DNA of 64,000 nucleotides from Sphingomonas hylomeconis (GCF_025370105.1 NZ_JANQBK010000015.1:124001-188000); one strand, 5' to 3'; shown: positions 1 to 9,157, numbered from the stretch's first letter. Program-made: numbers and translations. The notes: generated from the sequence alone by a model not told the origin.

Positions 1-1
1 T

Positions 2-1150
2 GACGGGGAGATTGGACAGCGAAGGCTGTTGCTGGGATTATTGTTTCCGAAAATGCAGCGCGGGATGAATTGCGCTGTCGATACGCCCAATTGGGCGATC
101 ATCGATCAGCTGGCCCGCCGGCACCGTCTTGTCCCTCTTCTTCATCACCGGTTGCAGCAGTCAGATATCAGACCGCCGGACGACATGATGTCCGCCTGGG
201 CAGAGCGTCGACGCCGATCGTTGCTGGCTTCGCTAAGGGCGCAGGCCGATCTTTGCTGGGTGCATGATTGCCTTGCAGAGTTGAACATCGACTATCGCGC
301 GTTGAAAGGCGCGTTTTTGGCATGGCAGGTCTATTCGCATCCCGAACTGCGTCCGCTGCGCGATCTCGATGTGCTGGTGCCCGATTACGATGTGAAGCGC
401 GCGTTTGACCACCTCCTTGCAAAGGGGGCGACCCGCCTGCCCCATGCGCCGGGCGACCCGAGCGCAGCGGTGCTGCTCGATCGCAAGCACCTGCCGCCGA
501 TACTATTGCCCAACAAGACGATTTTGGAACTTCACAGACGCCTGTTCAAGCCGACCCAGCCGATCGAACTCTCGCTGCAGCCGGGCTTCTGGAACCGCGC
601 TTCCACCGCCGAAATAGCAGGCCGTGTGATCACCTTCCCCGATATCGAGGACCAACTGCTGCACCTAGTCGTTCATGCCGTGGATGATCACCTGTTTAGC
701 AATGGCCCGCTGGCGCTTTCCGATATCGCGCTGATGCGTCAGCAGCCCGGCATCGACTGGCCGGCAGTGCACATACGATCCCTTGAGCTGGGATGCGCGC
801 GGTCCCTAGGACTCGCTACGGCGATGGTCGAAGCGCTGGAAGGCGTGTCGTCGACCGGCGCTGTCGACGTGCCTTCCCCCGTTCTGGGCTCCGCACTGGA
901 TTTAACGTTGGGCGCACGAAGCGACTATCGGTCGATACCGAACGCCGCGCGCCACAAGACCGGCTTTTTCCGGCATCTACGCCTTGTGGTGGCAAGCGAG
1001 TTTGCAATTGATGTCGGCTCGTGGCGGACAGTCTTGCTGATCCCCCTCGCGACCTTCAGGGTATTGCGAAAGCGGATGAAACGCTCGATCGATGAAGATC
1101 AGATGGAAGTCACGCGGGTCAGCCTTTGGCTGCAGAACACCGCAAACTGA
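2..1150 (+). CDS. Nucleotidyltransferase family protein (NTP_transf_5-like), 5' end probably outside the window
   Basis: The protein resembles the uncharacterised nucleotidyltransferase family PF14907. The supporting stretch is an ALKG motif followed about 15 residues later by RPLRDLDVLV, which fits the Asp-x-Asp metal site of the polymerase-beta-like fold. An upstream LARRHRLVPLLHHRL segment is also typical of the family. Members often sit in peptide-modification or polysaccharide loci, but their substrate is unknown. The frame is open from base 2. The first start codon inside the window is TTG at 29 and the first ATG is at 53. The residues before them still look like the family's N-terminal helix, so I infer that translation starts upstream of base 1. 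The gene ends with TGA at 1148-1150. The following 283 bases hold only the leader of the next gene, and I see no terminator there. Confidence 0.6.
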   Translation, partial: DGEIGQRRLLLGLLFPKMQRGMNCAVDTPNWAIIDQLARRHRLVPLLHHRLQQSDIRPPDDMMSAWAERRRRSLLASLRAQADLCWVHDCLAELNIDYRALKGAFLAWQVYSHPELRPLRDLDVLVPDYDVKRAFDHLLAKGATRLPHAPGDPSAAVLLDRKHLPPILLPNKTILELHRRLFKPTQPIELSLQPGFWNRASTAEIAGRVITFPDIEDQLLHLVVHAVDDHLFSNGPLALSDIALMRQQPGIDWPAVHIRSLELGCARSLGLATAMVEALEGVSSTGAVDVPSPVLGSALDLTLGARSDYRSIPNAARHKTGFFRHLRLVVASEFAIDVGSWRTVLLIPLATFRVLRKRMKRSIDEDQMEVTRVSLWLQNTAN

Positions 1151-1433
1151 CGATACTACCGACCGGCGCCGTGGGCTCCCGCCGTTGACGGGTTGGATCG
1201 TCCGGTTGCGACGAATGGTGCGGCGGGGGCTCCGCATCCCGACGAAAGACTCGGCGTGAGCCTTGCTCGTGCCAGGTGCCGCGCGCAAATCGCAACCGGT
1301 GGCGCGCCACTCGGCTCCCCCAGGCCGTGGTATTTACCGCGCCGTGTCACACCCGAGTAACGGAACCTACGCCGTCCCGTCACACCGCACGGCTAGCTGC
1401 GCGACATAATCAAACGATCCCGGGGAAATCGAC

Positions 1434-4298
1434 ATGACCGTCCGCACCGCGCTGCCGCGCGCGATCCGCTATGCCAGCTTGCTGGCCGCTACCGCGCTGA
1501 CCGCACCGGCATTCGCCTCCACGCTGTCGGGCACCGTCGTCGATGCCAGCGGCACGCGGTCATTGCAGGGCGCGGAAGTGTCGATCGAAGCGCTCGGCCG
1601 GGTGGTCGAGGCGCAGGCCGATGGCAGCTTCCGGATCAGCGATCTGAAGGCCGGCCACTATATCGTGACCGCGCGCTATGTCGGCGCGACGCCGGTGTCG
1701 CAGGAAGTCGATATCGTCGACGATGCCGATGCACGGCTCGACTTCAGCCTGGGTGCGACGAGCAGCGCTTCGGGCGATATCGACGACATTCTGGTTATCG
1801 GCATCGGCGCCAACCAGGCCAGTGCGCTCTCCCGCCAGAAAGCTGCCGATGGCGTGGAAAGCGTGCTGTCGCGCGATGCGATCGGCCAAAATCCGGATCA
1901 GAACGTGGCCGAATCGCTGCGCCGCGTGCCCGGCATCTCGGTACAGGACGATCAGGGCGAAGGCCGCTTCGTGGTCATCCGCGGGCTCGCGCCGCAGCTC
2001 AACAACGTCACGATCAACGGCGTACGCATCCCTTCGCCGGAGGCCGACAATCGCGCACTGGCGCTCGACACGATCCCGTCCGAGCTGGTCGAATCGATCG
2101 AGGTGAAGAAGACGCTGACGCCGGACATGGACGGCGACACGATCGGCGGCTCGGTCTCGATCAAGACGACCTCCGCGTTCGACCGCAAGAAGGATCTGCT
2201 GACCTTCACGCTCGAAGGCTCGCGCAACGACCTGCGCGACAAATGGTCGCCCAAGGGCTCGGTCGATTTCTCCAAGCTGCTGAGCGACAATTTCGGCATT
2301 TCCGGCGGCTTCTCTTATTACAAGCGCCGCTTCGGCACGGACGGCGTCGAAGCCGCCGACTGGACGACCAGCGCGGGCGGCGTGACCTTCCCGGGCGAAC
2401 TCGACTACCGCGCCTATGACGTGACGCGCACGCGCATCGCCGGCTCGCTGTCGCTCGACTGGCGGCCGTCCGACACGACGACGCTCTATGCCAAGGGCAT
2501 CGTCAGCTCGTTCCGCGACGACGAGTTGCGCAGCCGCCTGCGCTTCACCCTGGTCGAAGGCACCGGCGCGACCGCCGTCACCGGCACCGGCGACAGCGCG
2601 ACCTTCGCCTCGGGCGCCAGCTCGGCCAATCGCGTCCGCGTCCGCCGCGAGCTCAAGGATCGTACGGAAACCCAGGATATCTACAGCGTCACCGCCGGCG
2701 GCGTGACCGCCACGGGCAATTGGAAGATCGAATATTCCGGCAGCTATTCCTATGCCGACGAGATCGAGCCGAACCGCCAGGACACGATCTTCGATCGCCG
2801 CTTCCAGAACGGTGCGAGCCAGCTCAATCTCACGCTGACCGGGCTCGACACGCAGTCGCCGGAATATAGCGTGAGCAACCCGGCCCTGTTCACCAACGGC
2901 AGCGATACGCTGTCGAAGATCGAGACGACCGACGGCAAGAGCGTGGATCAGGAATATTCGGGGCGGCTGGACGTGGCGCGCGAGATGGCGCTCGACAACG
3001 GGTCGCTCGAGCTCAAGGCGGGCGGCAAGGTGCGGATCCGCGAGAAGCATTACGATCTCGACTTCAACTCCTTCGACGCGCTGACCAGCGGCAGCTTCCC
3101 GACGCTTGCCGGCCTGTCGCGCTCGATCGGCGATCGCGGGCTGATCGACATGAACCCGGCGGTCGATCCGCTGCTGGTGCGCGGCTATTTCAACGCCAAT
3201 CGCGATCGGCTGGTGCGCAATCCGCTCGACAGCGATCTCGACAGCCTGGCGGCGAGCTACCGCGTCGATGAAGACATCTATGCGGGCTATGCGCAGGCAC
3301 GCTACGACAATGGCACGCTGCGCGTGCTCGGCGGTGTGCGCGTCGAGCAGACGCGCAACAAGATGCGCGGCAACGCGGTGACGGTGATCGCGGAAAAAGG
3401 CACACTACCCGACGGCACGGAGGCGACGGAGGACACGCTGGTCAACGCGCCGGTGTCGCTCAAGCGCCAATATACCAACTGGCTGCCGAGCGTGAACGTA
3501 CGCTTCGCGCCGGACAGCAAGCTGGTGTTCCGCCTCGCCGCAACCAAGAGCCTGGTGCGCCCGAACATCTCGGATCTCGCGCCGCGCTTCTCGATCAGCG
3601 AGGACGACGAAGGCGGGCGTGACGGCGAGTTCGGCAATCCCGATCTGAAGCCGTACGATGCGTGGAATTTCGACGGCTCGGCGGAATATTATTTCGCCGG
3701 CAACGCGGTGCTGCAGGTCGGCCTGTTCCACAAGCGGATCAAGGATTTCATCTTCCAGCAGCGCCTGGAGGACGTCACCGTGCGCGGGATCAACGTCGAT
3801 ACCGCGCTGATCTCGGTCAACGGCGATACCGCCTCGGTCACCGGCGTCGAGCTCAACCTGCAGGCCAAGCTGGATTTCCTGCCCTCGCCGCTCGATGGGC
3901 TGCTGGTCTCGGGCAATTATACCTATGTCGACAGCAAGGCGGATATCGGCGCCAACCGGCTCGCGCTGCCGGGCACGTCGAAGAGCATCTACAATGCCAC
4001 GATCGGCTATGAAAAGGGCCCGATCCAGCTGCGCGCCTCGGCCTCGTACCGCGACAAGTACATCGACGAAGTGGCGGTCGACGACGACGGCAATGGCACG
4101 GCCGGCGTGATCGTCGATCATCGCCTGCTGTTCGATGTCGGCGCCAAGCTGCGCGTCGACCCGCGCGTGCAGCTGACCGCGGACTTCATCAATATCGGCA
4201 ATGAGCCGTTCGATCGCTATTACGGCGCCGACGGCCGCGTCGCGCAGCACGAACAATATGGCTGGACCGGCAAGTTCGGCGTAAAGGTCACGCTGTGA
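1434..4298 (+). CDS. TonB-dependent receptor with N-terminal carboxypeptidase-regulatory-like domain, paired with phytase
   Basis: Outer-membrane active transporter of 954 residues, powered by TonB/ExbBD. Residues 1-28 are a signal peptide ending in APAFA. Residues 30-105 form a beta-sandwich of the carboxypeptidase regulatory type (LSGTVVDASGTRSLQGAEVS). A plug follows at about 120-245, with RVPGISVQDDQGEG, FVVIRGL and the VESIEVKK...DMDGDTIGGSV block typical of the Caulobacter/Xanthomonas receptor subfamily. The rest is a 22-strand barrel ending in KVTL rather than an aromatic residue. The ATG at 1434 has GGGGAA at 1422-1427. The stop overlaps the GTG start of the phytase gene, so the two are co-translated. 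From this context I infer that the ligand is an inositol phosphate or another phytate product. The substrate is not visible in the sequence. Confidence 0.93.
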   Translation: MTVRTALPRAIRYASLLAATALTAPAFASTLSGTVVDASGTRSLQGAEVSIEALGRVVEAQADGSFRISDLKAGHYIVTARYVGATPVSQEVDIVDDADARLDFSLGATSSASGDIDDILVIGIGANQASALSRQKAADGVESVLSRDAIGQNPDQNVAESLRRVPGISVQDDQGEGRFVVIRGLAPQLNNVTINGVRIPSPEADNRALALDTIPSELVESIEVKKTLTPDMDGDTIGGSVSIKTTSAFDRKKDLLTFTLEGSRNDLRDKWSPKGSVDFSKLLSDNFGISGGFSYYKRRFGTDGVEAADWTTSAGGVTFPGELDYRAYDVTRTRIAGSLSLDWRPSDTTTLYAKGIVSSFRDDELRSRLRFTLVEGTGATAVTGTGDSATFASGASSANRVRVRRELKDRTETQDIYSVTAGGVTATGNWKIEYSGSYSYADEIEPNRQDTIFDRRFQNGASQLNLTLTGLDTQSPEYSVSNPALFTNGSDTLSKIETTDGKSVDQEYSGRLDVAREMALDNGSLELKAGGKVRIREKHYDLDFNSFDALTSGSFPTLAGLSRSIGDRGLIDMNPAVDPLLVRGYFNANRDRLVRNPLDSDLDSLAASYRVDEDIYAGYAQARYDNGTLRVLGGVRVEQTRNKMRGNAVTVIAEKGTLPDGTEATEDTLVNAPVSLKRQYTNWLPSVNVRFAPDSKLVFRLAATKSLVRPNISDLAPRFSISEDDEGGRDGEFGNPDLKPYDAWNFDGSAEYYFAGNAVLQVGLFHKRIKDFIFQQRLEDVTVRGINVDTALISVNGDTASVTGVELNLQAKLDFLPSPLDGLLVSGNYTYVDSKADIGANRLALPGTSKSIYNATIGYEKGPIQLRASASYRDKYIDEVAVDDDGNGTAGVIVDHRLLFDVGAKLRVDPRVQLTADFINIGNEPFDRYYGADGRVAQHEQYGWTGKFGVKVTL

Positions 4299-5323
4299 TC
4301 CGCGCGCTTCTCCCCCTGATCCTGCTCGCCGGCTGTGCCGGTGCCACGGAAACGCCCCCCGCCTCGACGCTCGCCACCGCATCGGTCACGGCGCGCGGCG
4401 AAACCGACGCGGTCGGCACCGCCAATGCCGATGCGGCGGACGATCCCGCGATCTGGCGCAACGCCGCCGATCCGGCGGCCAGCCTGATCGTCGGCACCGA
4501 CAAGAAGGCCGGGCTGTACGTCTATGGCCTCGACGGCAAGGCGCGCTCGTTCCTCGATGCGGGCCGGGTCAACAATGTCGATCTGCGCAGCGACGTGCGC
4601 ATCGCCGGTACGCCGGGCGTGCTGGTCGCGGCGTCGGACCGCAGCGACAAGGCGCAGGCGATGGTCGCCTTGTTCCGGCTCGATACCGCCACCGCTAAAC
4701 TGGTGCCGCTGGCCAAGCTGCCGGCCGGCGCCGGTGAAGCCTATGGCATGTGCCTGTATCGCTCGGGCGATGCGGTGTTCGCGTTCCTCGTGATGAAGGA
4801 CGGCACGATCGCGCAGATGGCGCTCGATCTGAGCGGCGCGACGCCGACCGGCAAGGTCGTGCGGCGAATGAAGCTCGGAACGCAATCCGAAGGCTGCGTC
4901 GCCGACGATCGCACCGGGCGGCTATATGTGGCGGAAGAGGATGTCGGCCTGTGGCGCTTCGATGCGGCGCTGACCGGATCGGCCACGCCGGTGCCGATCG
5001 CCAAGGCCGACGGGCAGCAGATCGTCGCCGATGCCGAGGGCGTGGCGCTGGCGGGCGAGTATGTCGTCGTGTCGAGCCAGGGCGACAATGCCTATGCGGT
5101 CTACCGGCTGGATGACGACTCCTATGTCGGCCGGTTCCGCATCGCCGCGGGCACGATCGACGGCACCAGCGAGACGGACGGGATCGAGATCGCGCGCGGC
5201 GATTTCGGGCCAGCGTTCCCGGGCGGGCTGATGGTCGTGCAGGACGGCGACAACGCGCCCGACGCGCAGAACTTCAAGCTCGTCGCCTGGGACGACGTGG
5301 CGGCAGCGCTCAAGCGCGACTAG
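4295..5323 (+). CDS. Beta-propeller phytase (3-phytase), predicted lipoprotein
   Basis: Calcium-dependent phytase of the beta-propeller family (PF02333), 342 residues. These enzymes hydrolyse phytate stepwise to lower inositol phosphates. Recognisable family blocks are DAADDPAIW, GTDKKAGLYVY, RVNNVDLR, SEGCVADDRTGRLYVAEEDVG, VADAEGVAL, SSQGDNAYAVYR and TSETDGIEI; their acidic residues are known calcium and phosphate ligands in the family. The N-terminus MIRALLPLILLAGC is a lipoprotein signal with Cys14 as the lipidated residue, so the enzyme is probably anchored to a membrane facing the periplasm or the surface. The GTG start (4295-4297) overlaps the receptor stop (GTGA). I recall that BPP genes next to TonB receptors occur in other alphaproteobacteria, which supports uptake of the products by the neighbour. 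Confidence 0.92.
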   Translation: MIRALLPLILLAGCAGATETPPASTLATASVTARGETDAVGTANADAADDPAIWRNAADPAASLIVGTDKKAGLYVYGLDGKARSFLDAGRVNNVDLRSDVRIAGTPGVLVAASDRSDKAQAMVALFRLDTATAKLVPLAKLPAGAGEAYGMCLYRSGDAVFAFLVMKDGTIAQMALDLSGATPTGKVVRRMKLGTQSEGCVADDRTGRLYVAEEDVGLWRFDAALTGSATPVPIAKADGQQIVADAEGVALAGEYVVVSSQGDNAYAVYRLDDDSYVGRFRIAAGTIDGTSETDGIEIARGDFGPAFPGGLMVVQDGDNAPDAQNFKLVAWDDVAAALKRD

Positions 5324-5438
5324 AGCGAATTGAGAAAGGCGCTCAGCCGCCGCGCGGCATGGCAGGCCCGGCCGGCCATACCGGTTTTTGACCTGCCCGC
5401 CGCGGACGATCCTGCCTGACGCGGTGCGGCAGGCCGCA

Positions 5439-6800
5439 TCACACCGGCACGAACCGCACCGGCAGGCCGTCCTTCGGGCGCGGGATCGGGAACACCTGCC
5501 AGGCATCGCCGCTGCCGGCCGGCGCCGCGATCCGGTAGCGCGAGAGCAGGTGCACGATCAGCAGCCGCATCTGCATCGTCGCAAAGTGCAGCCCCAGGCA
5601 CATATGCGCGCCGCCGCCGAACGGCACCCAGGCGAAGCGATGCCGCCCCTTTGATGCTTCGGGCGTAAAGCGCAGCGGATCGAAGCGGTCGGGATCGGGC
5701 CAATGCTCGGCCATGCGATGCGTATAGGTGATGCTCACGCCGACATTGGCACCGGCCGGAATGTCGTAGCCGCCGAAGCTGAACGCCTTGAGCGCGCGGC
5801 GCGGGATCGACGGCACCGGGGGCATCATGCGCAGCGCCTCCTTGAACGCATAGTCGGTCAGCACGAGCCGATCGAGCTGCTCGGTCACCGGCACGTCCGG
5901 ATCGAGCGTGGCGATCTCGGCGCGCAGCCTGTCCTGCCATTCCGGATTGCGGGCGAGCAGCATGATCATGCTGGTTGCCGAGGAGGTGATCGTGTCGTGC
6001 GCCGCCATCATCAGGAAATTCATGTGATCGGCGATCGCCAGCGCCGACAGCGGCTGGCCGTCATCGTCGGTGGCGCGACAGAATTGCGAGAAGAAATCCT
6101 GGCCGTCGCCGGCGCGGCGCGCGGGGATCTCGCGCTCGAAATAGTCGATCAGATAGGCGCGCGCCTTGACCCCCTTGCGCATCTGCGTGCCCGGCCACGG
6201 CTTGCGGATCGGCGTGACGCTGGCCTGCACCTCGTCGACGAAGGCTTGGTTGATGCGGTCCGCCTCCGCGCCCAGTTCGACGCCGAAAAAGCTGGTCGCG
6301 GCGAGATCGAGCGTCAGCTTCTTGATCGCATCGTAGAATGTGAACTCGCGCCCGCCCCAGTCGGCGACCCGCGCGGCGATCCCGGCATCGAGCTGCGCGG
6401 CGTAATGCCGCATGGGCTCCGGCTTGAACGCCACCGACAGCGCCTTGCGATCGCTGCGATGCTTGTCGAAATCCATCAGCATCAGCCCGCGCGGGAACAA
6501 CAGGTTGAGGATCGGGCCCCAGCCCTGCTCCGACGAGAAGATGCGATCGCGATCGAACAGGATCAGCTCGTTCGCCTCGGGCCCGAGCAGGGTCAGCCCG
6601 CTGCCGCCCATCCCGCGGCTGCGATAGACATGCCCGAAGCGCGCCGCCATCCGCTCGGTAAAGCCGACCGGATCGGCCAGGATTCGGAACGTGTTGCCGA
6701 CCAGCGGCGGGCCATTGTCACCGGGAATATGATCGATCGCATCGCGCGGCGCACGCGGCAGCCAATGCGGGTTCGCCTCAAACGTATGGGCATAGGCCAT
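5439..6800 (-). CDS. Cytochrome P450
   Basis: Soluble heme monooxygenase of 453 residues. The I-helix oxygen-activation motif reads AAHDT (266-270), with Ala in place of the more usual Gly. The ExxR pair is KEALR (E321, R324). The heme-binding loop is FGGGAHMCLG, with Cys401 as the thiolate ligand. No membrane anchor is present. The ATG at 6800 follows AGGAG seven bases upstream, placed inside the end of the transporter gene with a 3-base gap, so the two are one minus-strand operon. No ferredoxin or ferredoxin reductase gene lies in the window, so the redox partner must come from elsewhere. In this context the enzyme probably introduces the first hydroxyl group on the compound degraded by the island; the CYP family and substrate are not decided. 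Confidence 0.95.
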   Translation of the reverse strand: MAYAHTFEANPHWLPRAPRDAIDHIPGDNGPPLVGNTFRILADPVGFTERMAARFGHVYRSRGMGGSGLTLLGPEANELILFDRDRIFSSEQGWGPILNLLFPRGLMLMDFDKHRSDRKALSVAFKPEPMRHYAAQLDAGIAARVADWGGREFTFYDAIKKLTLDLAATSFFGVELGAEADRINQAFVDEVQASVTPIRKPWPGTQMRKGVKARAYLIDYFEREIPARRAGDGQDFFSQFCRATDDDGQPLSALAIADHMNFLMMAAHDTITSSATSMIMLLARNPEWQDRLRAEIATLDPDVPVTEQLDRLVLTDYAFKEALRMMPPVPSIPRRALKAFSFGGYDIPAGANVGVSITYTHRMAEHWPDPDRFDPLRFTPEASKGRHRFAWVPFGGGAHMCLGLHFATMQMRLLIVHLLSRYRIAAPAGSGDAWQVFPIPRPKDGLPVRFVPV

Positions 6801-6803
6801 GGA

Positions 6804-8144
6804 TCAGCTCCTGACGGGGTCGACGGAAAGGGCGAGTTCGGCCACCACCGCGGCATGCGCGGCCTGATCGAGTGGCCAGCGCCACACGACCCACACCGCC
6901 GCAGCCATCAGCAGCAGCGGGAGCGCGACGAACAGGGCGACCAGCCCGGCAATCGCGGCATCGCTGTTGATCGCGCCCGGCGCAGCCTGGAACCCGATCA
7001 GGGCGAGCAAGGGATAGACCAGCCCGACCGGCAGTGCATGCGCGATCTTGGTGGTCATCACTAGCGTCGCGCTGAACAGTCCGGTGCAGTCGCGCCCGCT
7101 GTCGCGCCGTTCGACGTCGAGCACATCGGCGAGCATTGCGCGCATCAGGAACGGGAAGGCGGTGAACGGCATCCCTGCCAGCGCGAGCACCGGAATCGCG
7201 ACCATCACATTGCCCGGCGGCAGGAACGCAATCACCGTGGCGGTGATACAGAACAGGACGCCGGCGACCCCCGCCGTGCGATGCTTGCCGATGCGATAGG
7301 CGAGCTTCATCCACAAGGGTGCGGCGACCAGCCCGGCGAGGAAATAGGGCAAGAGCAGCGCGCTGGCGGTGGCCGCGTCGAAGCGCAGGCGATGCTCGAA
7401 CACGAAGATGAACATCGCCGCAAGCACGCCGGTCGCCAGCCCGGCAAGCAGATCGGCGAGCAGCAGGCGCCGCATCAGCGCATTGACCAGCACGCGCGCG
7501 AAGTCGCTGTGCACCGGCGCAGACGGCGGCGGGGGCATCGCCCGCTCGGGGGTCGTCGCGAGCACCAATATCGTGCTGAGCGCACTGGTCAGGATCAGGA
7601 ACACGCCCATCGCGTGGATTCCCGCGGCAGGCGCCGTGGTGTGCAGCAGCCGTGCGGTCAGCGGCGGCAGCGCGAGCACGACGAGCAGCCCGAGCACCGT
7701 CGCCGCCTGAATCCAGCCGAAAATACGCGACCGATCATGATAGACGTCGGTCAAGGTTGCCGCCCAGGCGAGATGCGTCAGCAGGAACAGCGACATGCCG
7801 ATATACAGGCCGAGCAACCCGCCGAACGCGCCAAGCGGCGAAATGCCCGGGCGGGCCATGAACACGAAGGCGGTGAAGGCCGTCATCAGCACCGCGCCGA
7901 TCACGAACCAGGGCCGGAACCGTCCCCAGCGCCATCGTGCGCGATCCAGCATCTGTCCGAACAGCAGATCGAACGGCAGATCGATGATCCGCACGGCCAC
8001 GAAGATCAGCCCGACCAGCGCCAGGTTGAGCCCCAGCGTGCCGGCATAATAAGGCGGCAGATGTACCGTCAGCGGCAGCCCGGCCGCGGCGATCGGGAAG
8101 GCCGGCGCAGTAAACGCGGCAAGGCGCCATCGATCGATCGCCAT
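6804..8144 (-). CDS. MFS transporter, GPH (melibiose/glycoside-pentoside-hexuronide) type
   Basis: Polytopic inner-membrane carrier of about 446 residues with roughly 12 hydrophobic segments. Features of the GPH:cation symporter branch are the early RIIDLPFDLLFGQMLDR block, a basic RWRWGRFRPW loop after the second segment, and a later PFLMRAMLADVLDVERRDSG loop. The frame is open further upstream, but the residues before the ATG at 8144 are not membrane-protein-like. That ATG has GGGAG about 10 bases upstream, so I chose it over the ATG at 8162. The gene is co-directional with the P450 gene and divergent from the SDR gene at 8270. It probably brings the P450 substrate or an intermediate across the inner membrane. 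GPH members elsewhere carry sugars, steroids or terpenoids, so the name does not fix the substrate. Confidence 0.88.
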   Translation of the reverse strand: MAIDRWRLAAFTAPAFPIAAAGLPLTVHLPPYYAGTLGLNLALVGLIFVAVRIIDLPFDLLFGQMLDRARWRWGRFRPWFVIGAVLMTAFTAFVFMARPGISPLGAFGGLLGLYIGMSLFLLTHLAWAATLTDVYHDRSRIFGWIQAATVLGLLVVLALPPLTARLLHTTAPAAGIHAMGVFLILTSALSTILVLATTPERAMPPPPSAPVHSDFARVLVNALMRRLLLADLLAGLATGVLAAMFIFVFEHRLRFDAATASALLLPYFLAGLVAAPLWMKLAYRIGKHRTAGVAGVLFCITATVIAFLPPGNVMVAIPVLALAGMPFTAFPFLMRAMLADVLDVERRDSGRDCTGLFSATLVMTTKIAHALPVGLVYPLLALIGFQAAPGAINSDAAIAGLVALFVALPLLLMAAAVWVVWRWPLDQAAHAAVVAELALSVDPVRS

Positions 8145-8213
8145 CTGCGCACCTACTCCCATACGACCCGCCGAGGATTTTGCATCGCAGCTTGGCAAGG
8201 CGGGATTATTGCC

Positions 8214-8227
8214 ATAACTAATGTTTT
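8214..8227. promoter_or_regulatory. Candidate operator, copy 1 of the ATAAC-N4-GTTAT-like motif
   Basis: ATAAC TAAT GTTTT lies in the 125-base space between the divergent MFS and SDR genes. It matches similar sites at 12198-12211 and 24043-24056 at most positions. The half-sites are inverted (ATAAC/GTTAT), as expected for a dimeric TetR-type repressor. No binding data exist; the call rests on recurrence at three promoters of one island. Confidence 0.45.
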
Positions 8228-8233
8228 GCAACC

Positions 8234-8249
8234 GTGATCGTATGATCAC
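8234..8249. promoter_or_regulatory. Perfect inverted repeat GTGATC-N4-GATCAC upstream of the SDR gene
   Basis: Six-base arms (8234-8239 and 8244-8249) surround GTAT, 20 bases before the SDR start. The size and place suit a second operator or part of the promoter. It could be bound by the TetR product of the gene at 9158. It does not resemble the ATAAC-type motif next to it. Confidence 0.35.
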
Positions 8250-8269
8250 AGCAACTGGACGGAGAGACA

Positions 8270-9049
8270 ATGGATATCGGGAACAGCGCCGCAGTCGTCA
8301 CCGGCGGCGCATCGGGCCTTGGCGCCGCCACCGCGCGCCTGCTGGCATCCAAGGGCGCCAAGGTCGCACTGTTCGATCTGCAGGAAGAAAAGGGCGAAGC
8401 GCTTGCCGCCGAGATCGGCGGAATCTTCTGCAAGGTCGACGTGACCTCGGACGACAGCGTCGATGCCGGCTTCGCCAAGGCACGCGCAGCGCACGGCCAG
8501 GAGCGGATCCTGGTCAATTGCGCCGGTACCGGCAATGCGGTGAAGACCGCCAGCCGCTCGAAACAGGACGGATCGATCAAGCACTTCCCGCTGGAAGCGT
8601 TCAACTGGCTCATCCAGATCAATCTGGTCGGCACGTTCCGCTGCATCGCCAAATCGGCCGCCGGCATGCTGACGCTGGAGCCCGGCGCAGACGGCGAGCG
8701 CGGCGCGATCGTCAACACCGCCAGCGCCGCGGCAGAGGACGGTCAGATCGGCCAGGCGGCCTATTCCGCTTCCAAGGCGGGCGTCGTCGGCATGACGCTG
8801 CCGATCGCGCGCGACCTGATGGGCGAAGGCATTCGCGTCAACACGATCCTGCCCGGCATCTTCGACACGCCGTTGCTCGCCGCCGCCCCGCAGCCGGTGC
8901 GGGATGCGCTGGCCGCCTCGGTGCCGTTCCCCAAGCGGCTTGGCCGGCCGGAAGAATTCGCACAGCTTGCCCTCACGATGATCGAGTGCGGCTATTTCAA
9001 CGGCGAGGACGTGCGCCTCGACGGTGCGATCAGAATGGCGCCGCGCTGA
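8270..9049 (+). CDS. SDR family oxidoreductase, 3-hydroxyacyl-CoA dehydrogenase type II (HSD10)-like, copy 1
   Basis: NAD(P)-dependent short-chain dehydrogenase of 259 residues. The dinucleotide motif is TGGASGLG near the N-terminus, followed by LVNCAG. The catalytic residues lie in NTASAAAEDGQIGQAAYSASK (Ser, then Tyr-x3-Lys). RVNTILPGIFDTPL follows, and the C-terminus is GEDVRLDGAIRMAPR. This combination is typical of the HSD17B10/type II 3-hydroxyacyl-CoA dehydrogenase branch, which oxidises 3-hydroxyacyl-CoA in beta-oxidation and can act on steroid alcohols. The start has GGAGAG five bases upstream. A close paralogue lies at 15235 inside the acyl-CoA operon. This copy is divergent from the MFS-P450 operon and leads into a TetR gene. 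Confidence 0.9.
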   Translation: MDIGNSAAVVTGGASGLGAATARLLASKGAKVALFDLQEEKGEALAAEIGGIFCKVDVTSDDSVDAGFAKARAAHGQERILVNCAGTGNAVKTASRSKQDGSIKHFPLEAFNWLIQINLVGTFRCIAKSAAGMLTLEPGADGERGAIVNTASAAAEDGQIGQAAYSASKAGVVGMTLPIARDLMGEGIRVNTILPGIFDTPLLAAAPQPVRDALAASVPFPKRLGRPEEFAQLALTMIECGYFNGEDVRLDGAIRMAPR

Positions 9050-9072
9050 GCGCAAGCTCGCGCCGAGCACCT

Positions 9073-9107
9073 GACGGGACGGTAGTACCGGGGGGTACCG
9101 TCCCGTC
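9073..9107. promoter_or_regulatory. Perfect 12-base inverted repeat between the SDR and TetR genes
   Basis: Arms GACGGGACGGTA (9073-9084) and TACCGTCCCGTC (9096-9107) enclose 11 bases rich in G. No T-run follows on either strand, so a terminator is less likely than an operator for the TetR gene that starts about 50 bases later. It could also act as a processing or stability hairpin in an SDR-TetR transcript. Confidence 0.45.
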
Positions 9108-9157
9108 GAACCTTACACGATCTTGCCCTGCGGCGCATTTCGGTGAACAGGCGCGGC

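Noticed and set aside
1151..1433. Small gene or regulatory RNA upstream of the first TonB receptor
   Set aside because: Only short frames without binding sites are present. The direct repeat GTCACACC (near 1346 and 1379) is too weak to call an operator.
5411..5435. Terminator between the phytase and P450 genes
   Set aside because: CCTGCC/GGCAGG gives only a six-base stem with an 11-base loop and no T-run. I do not list it as a terminator.
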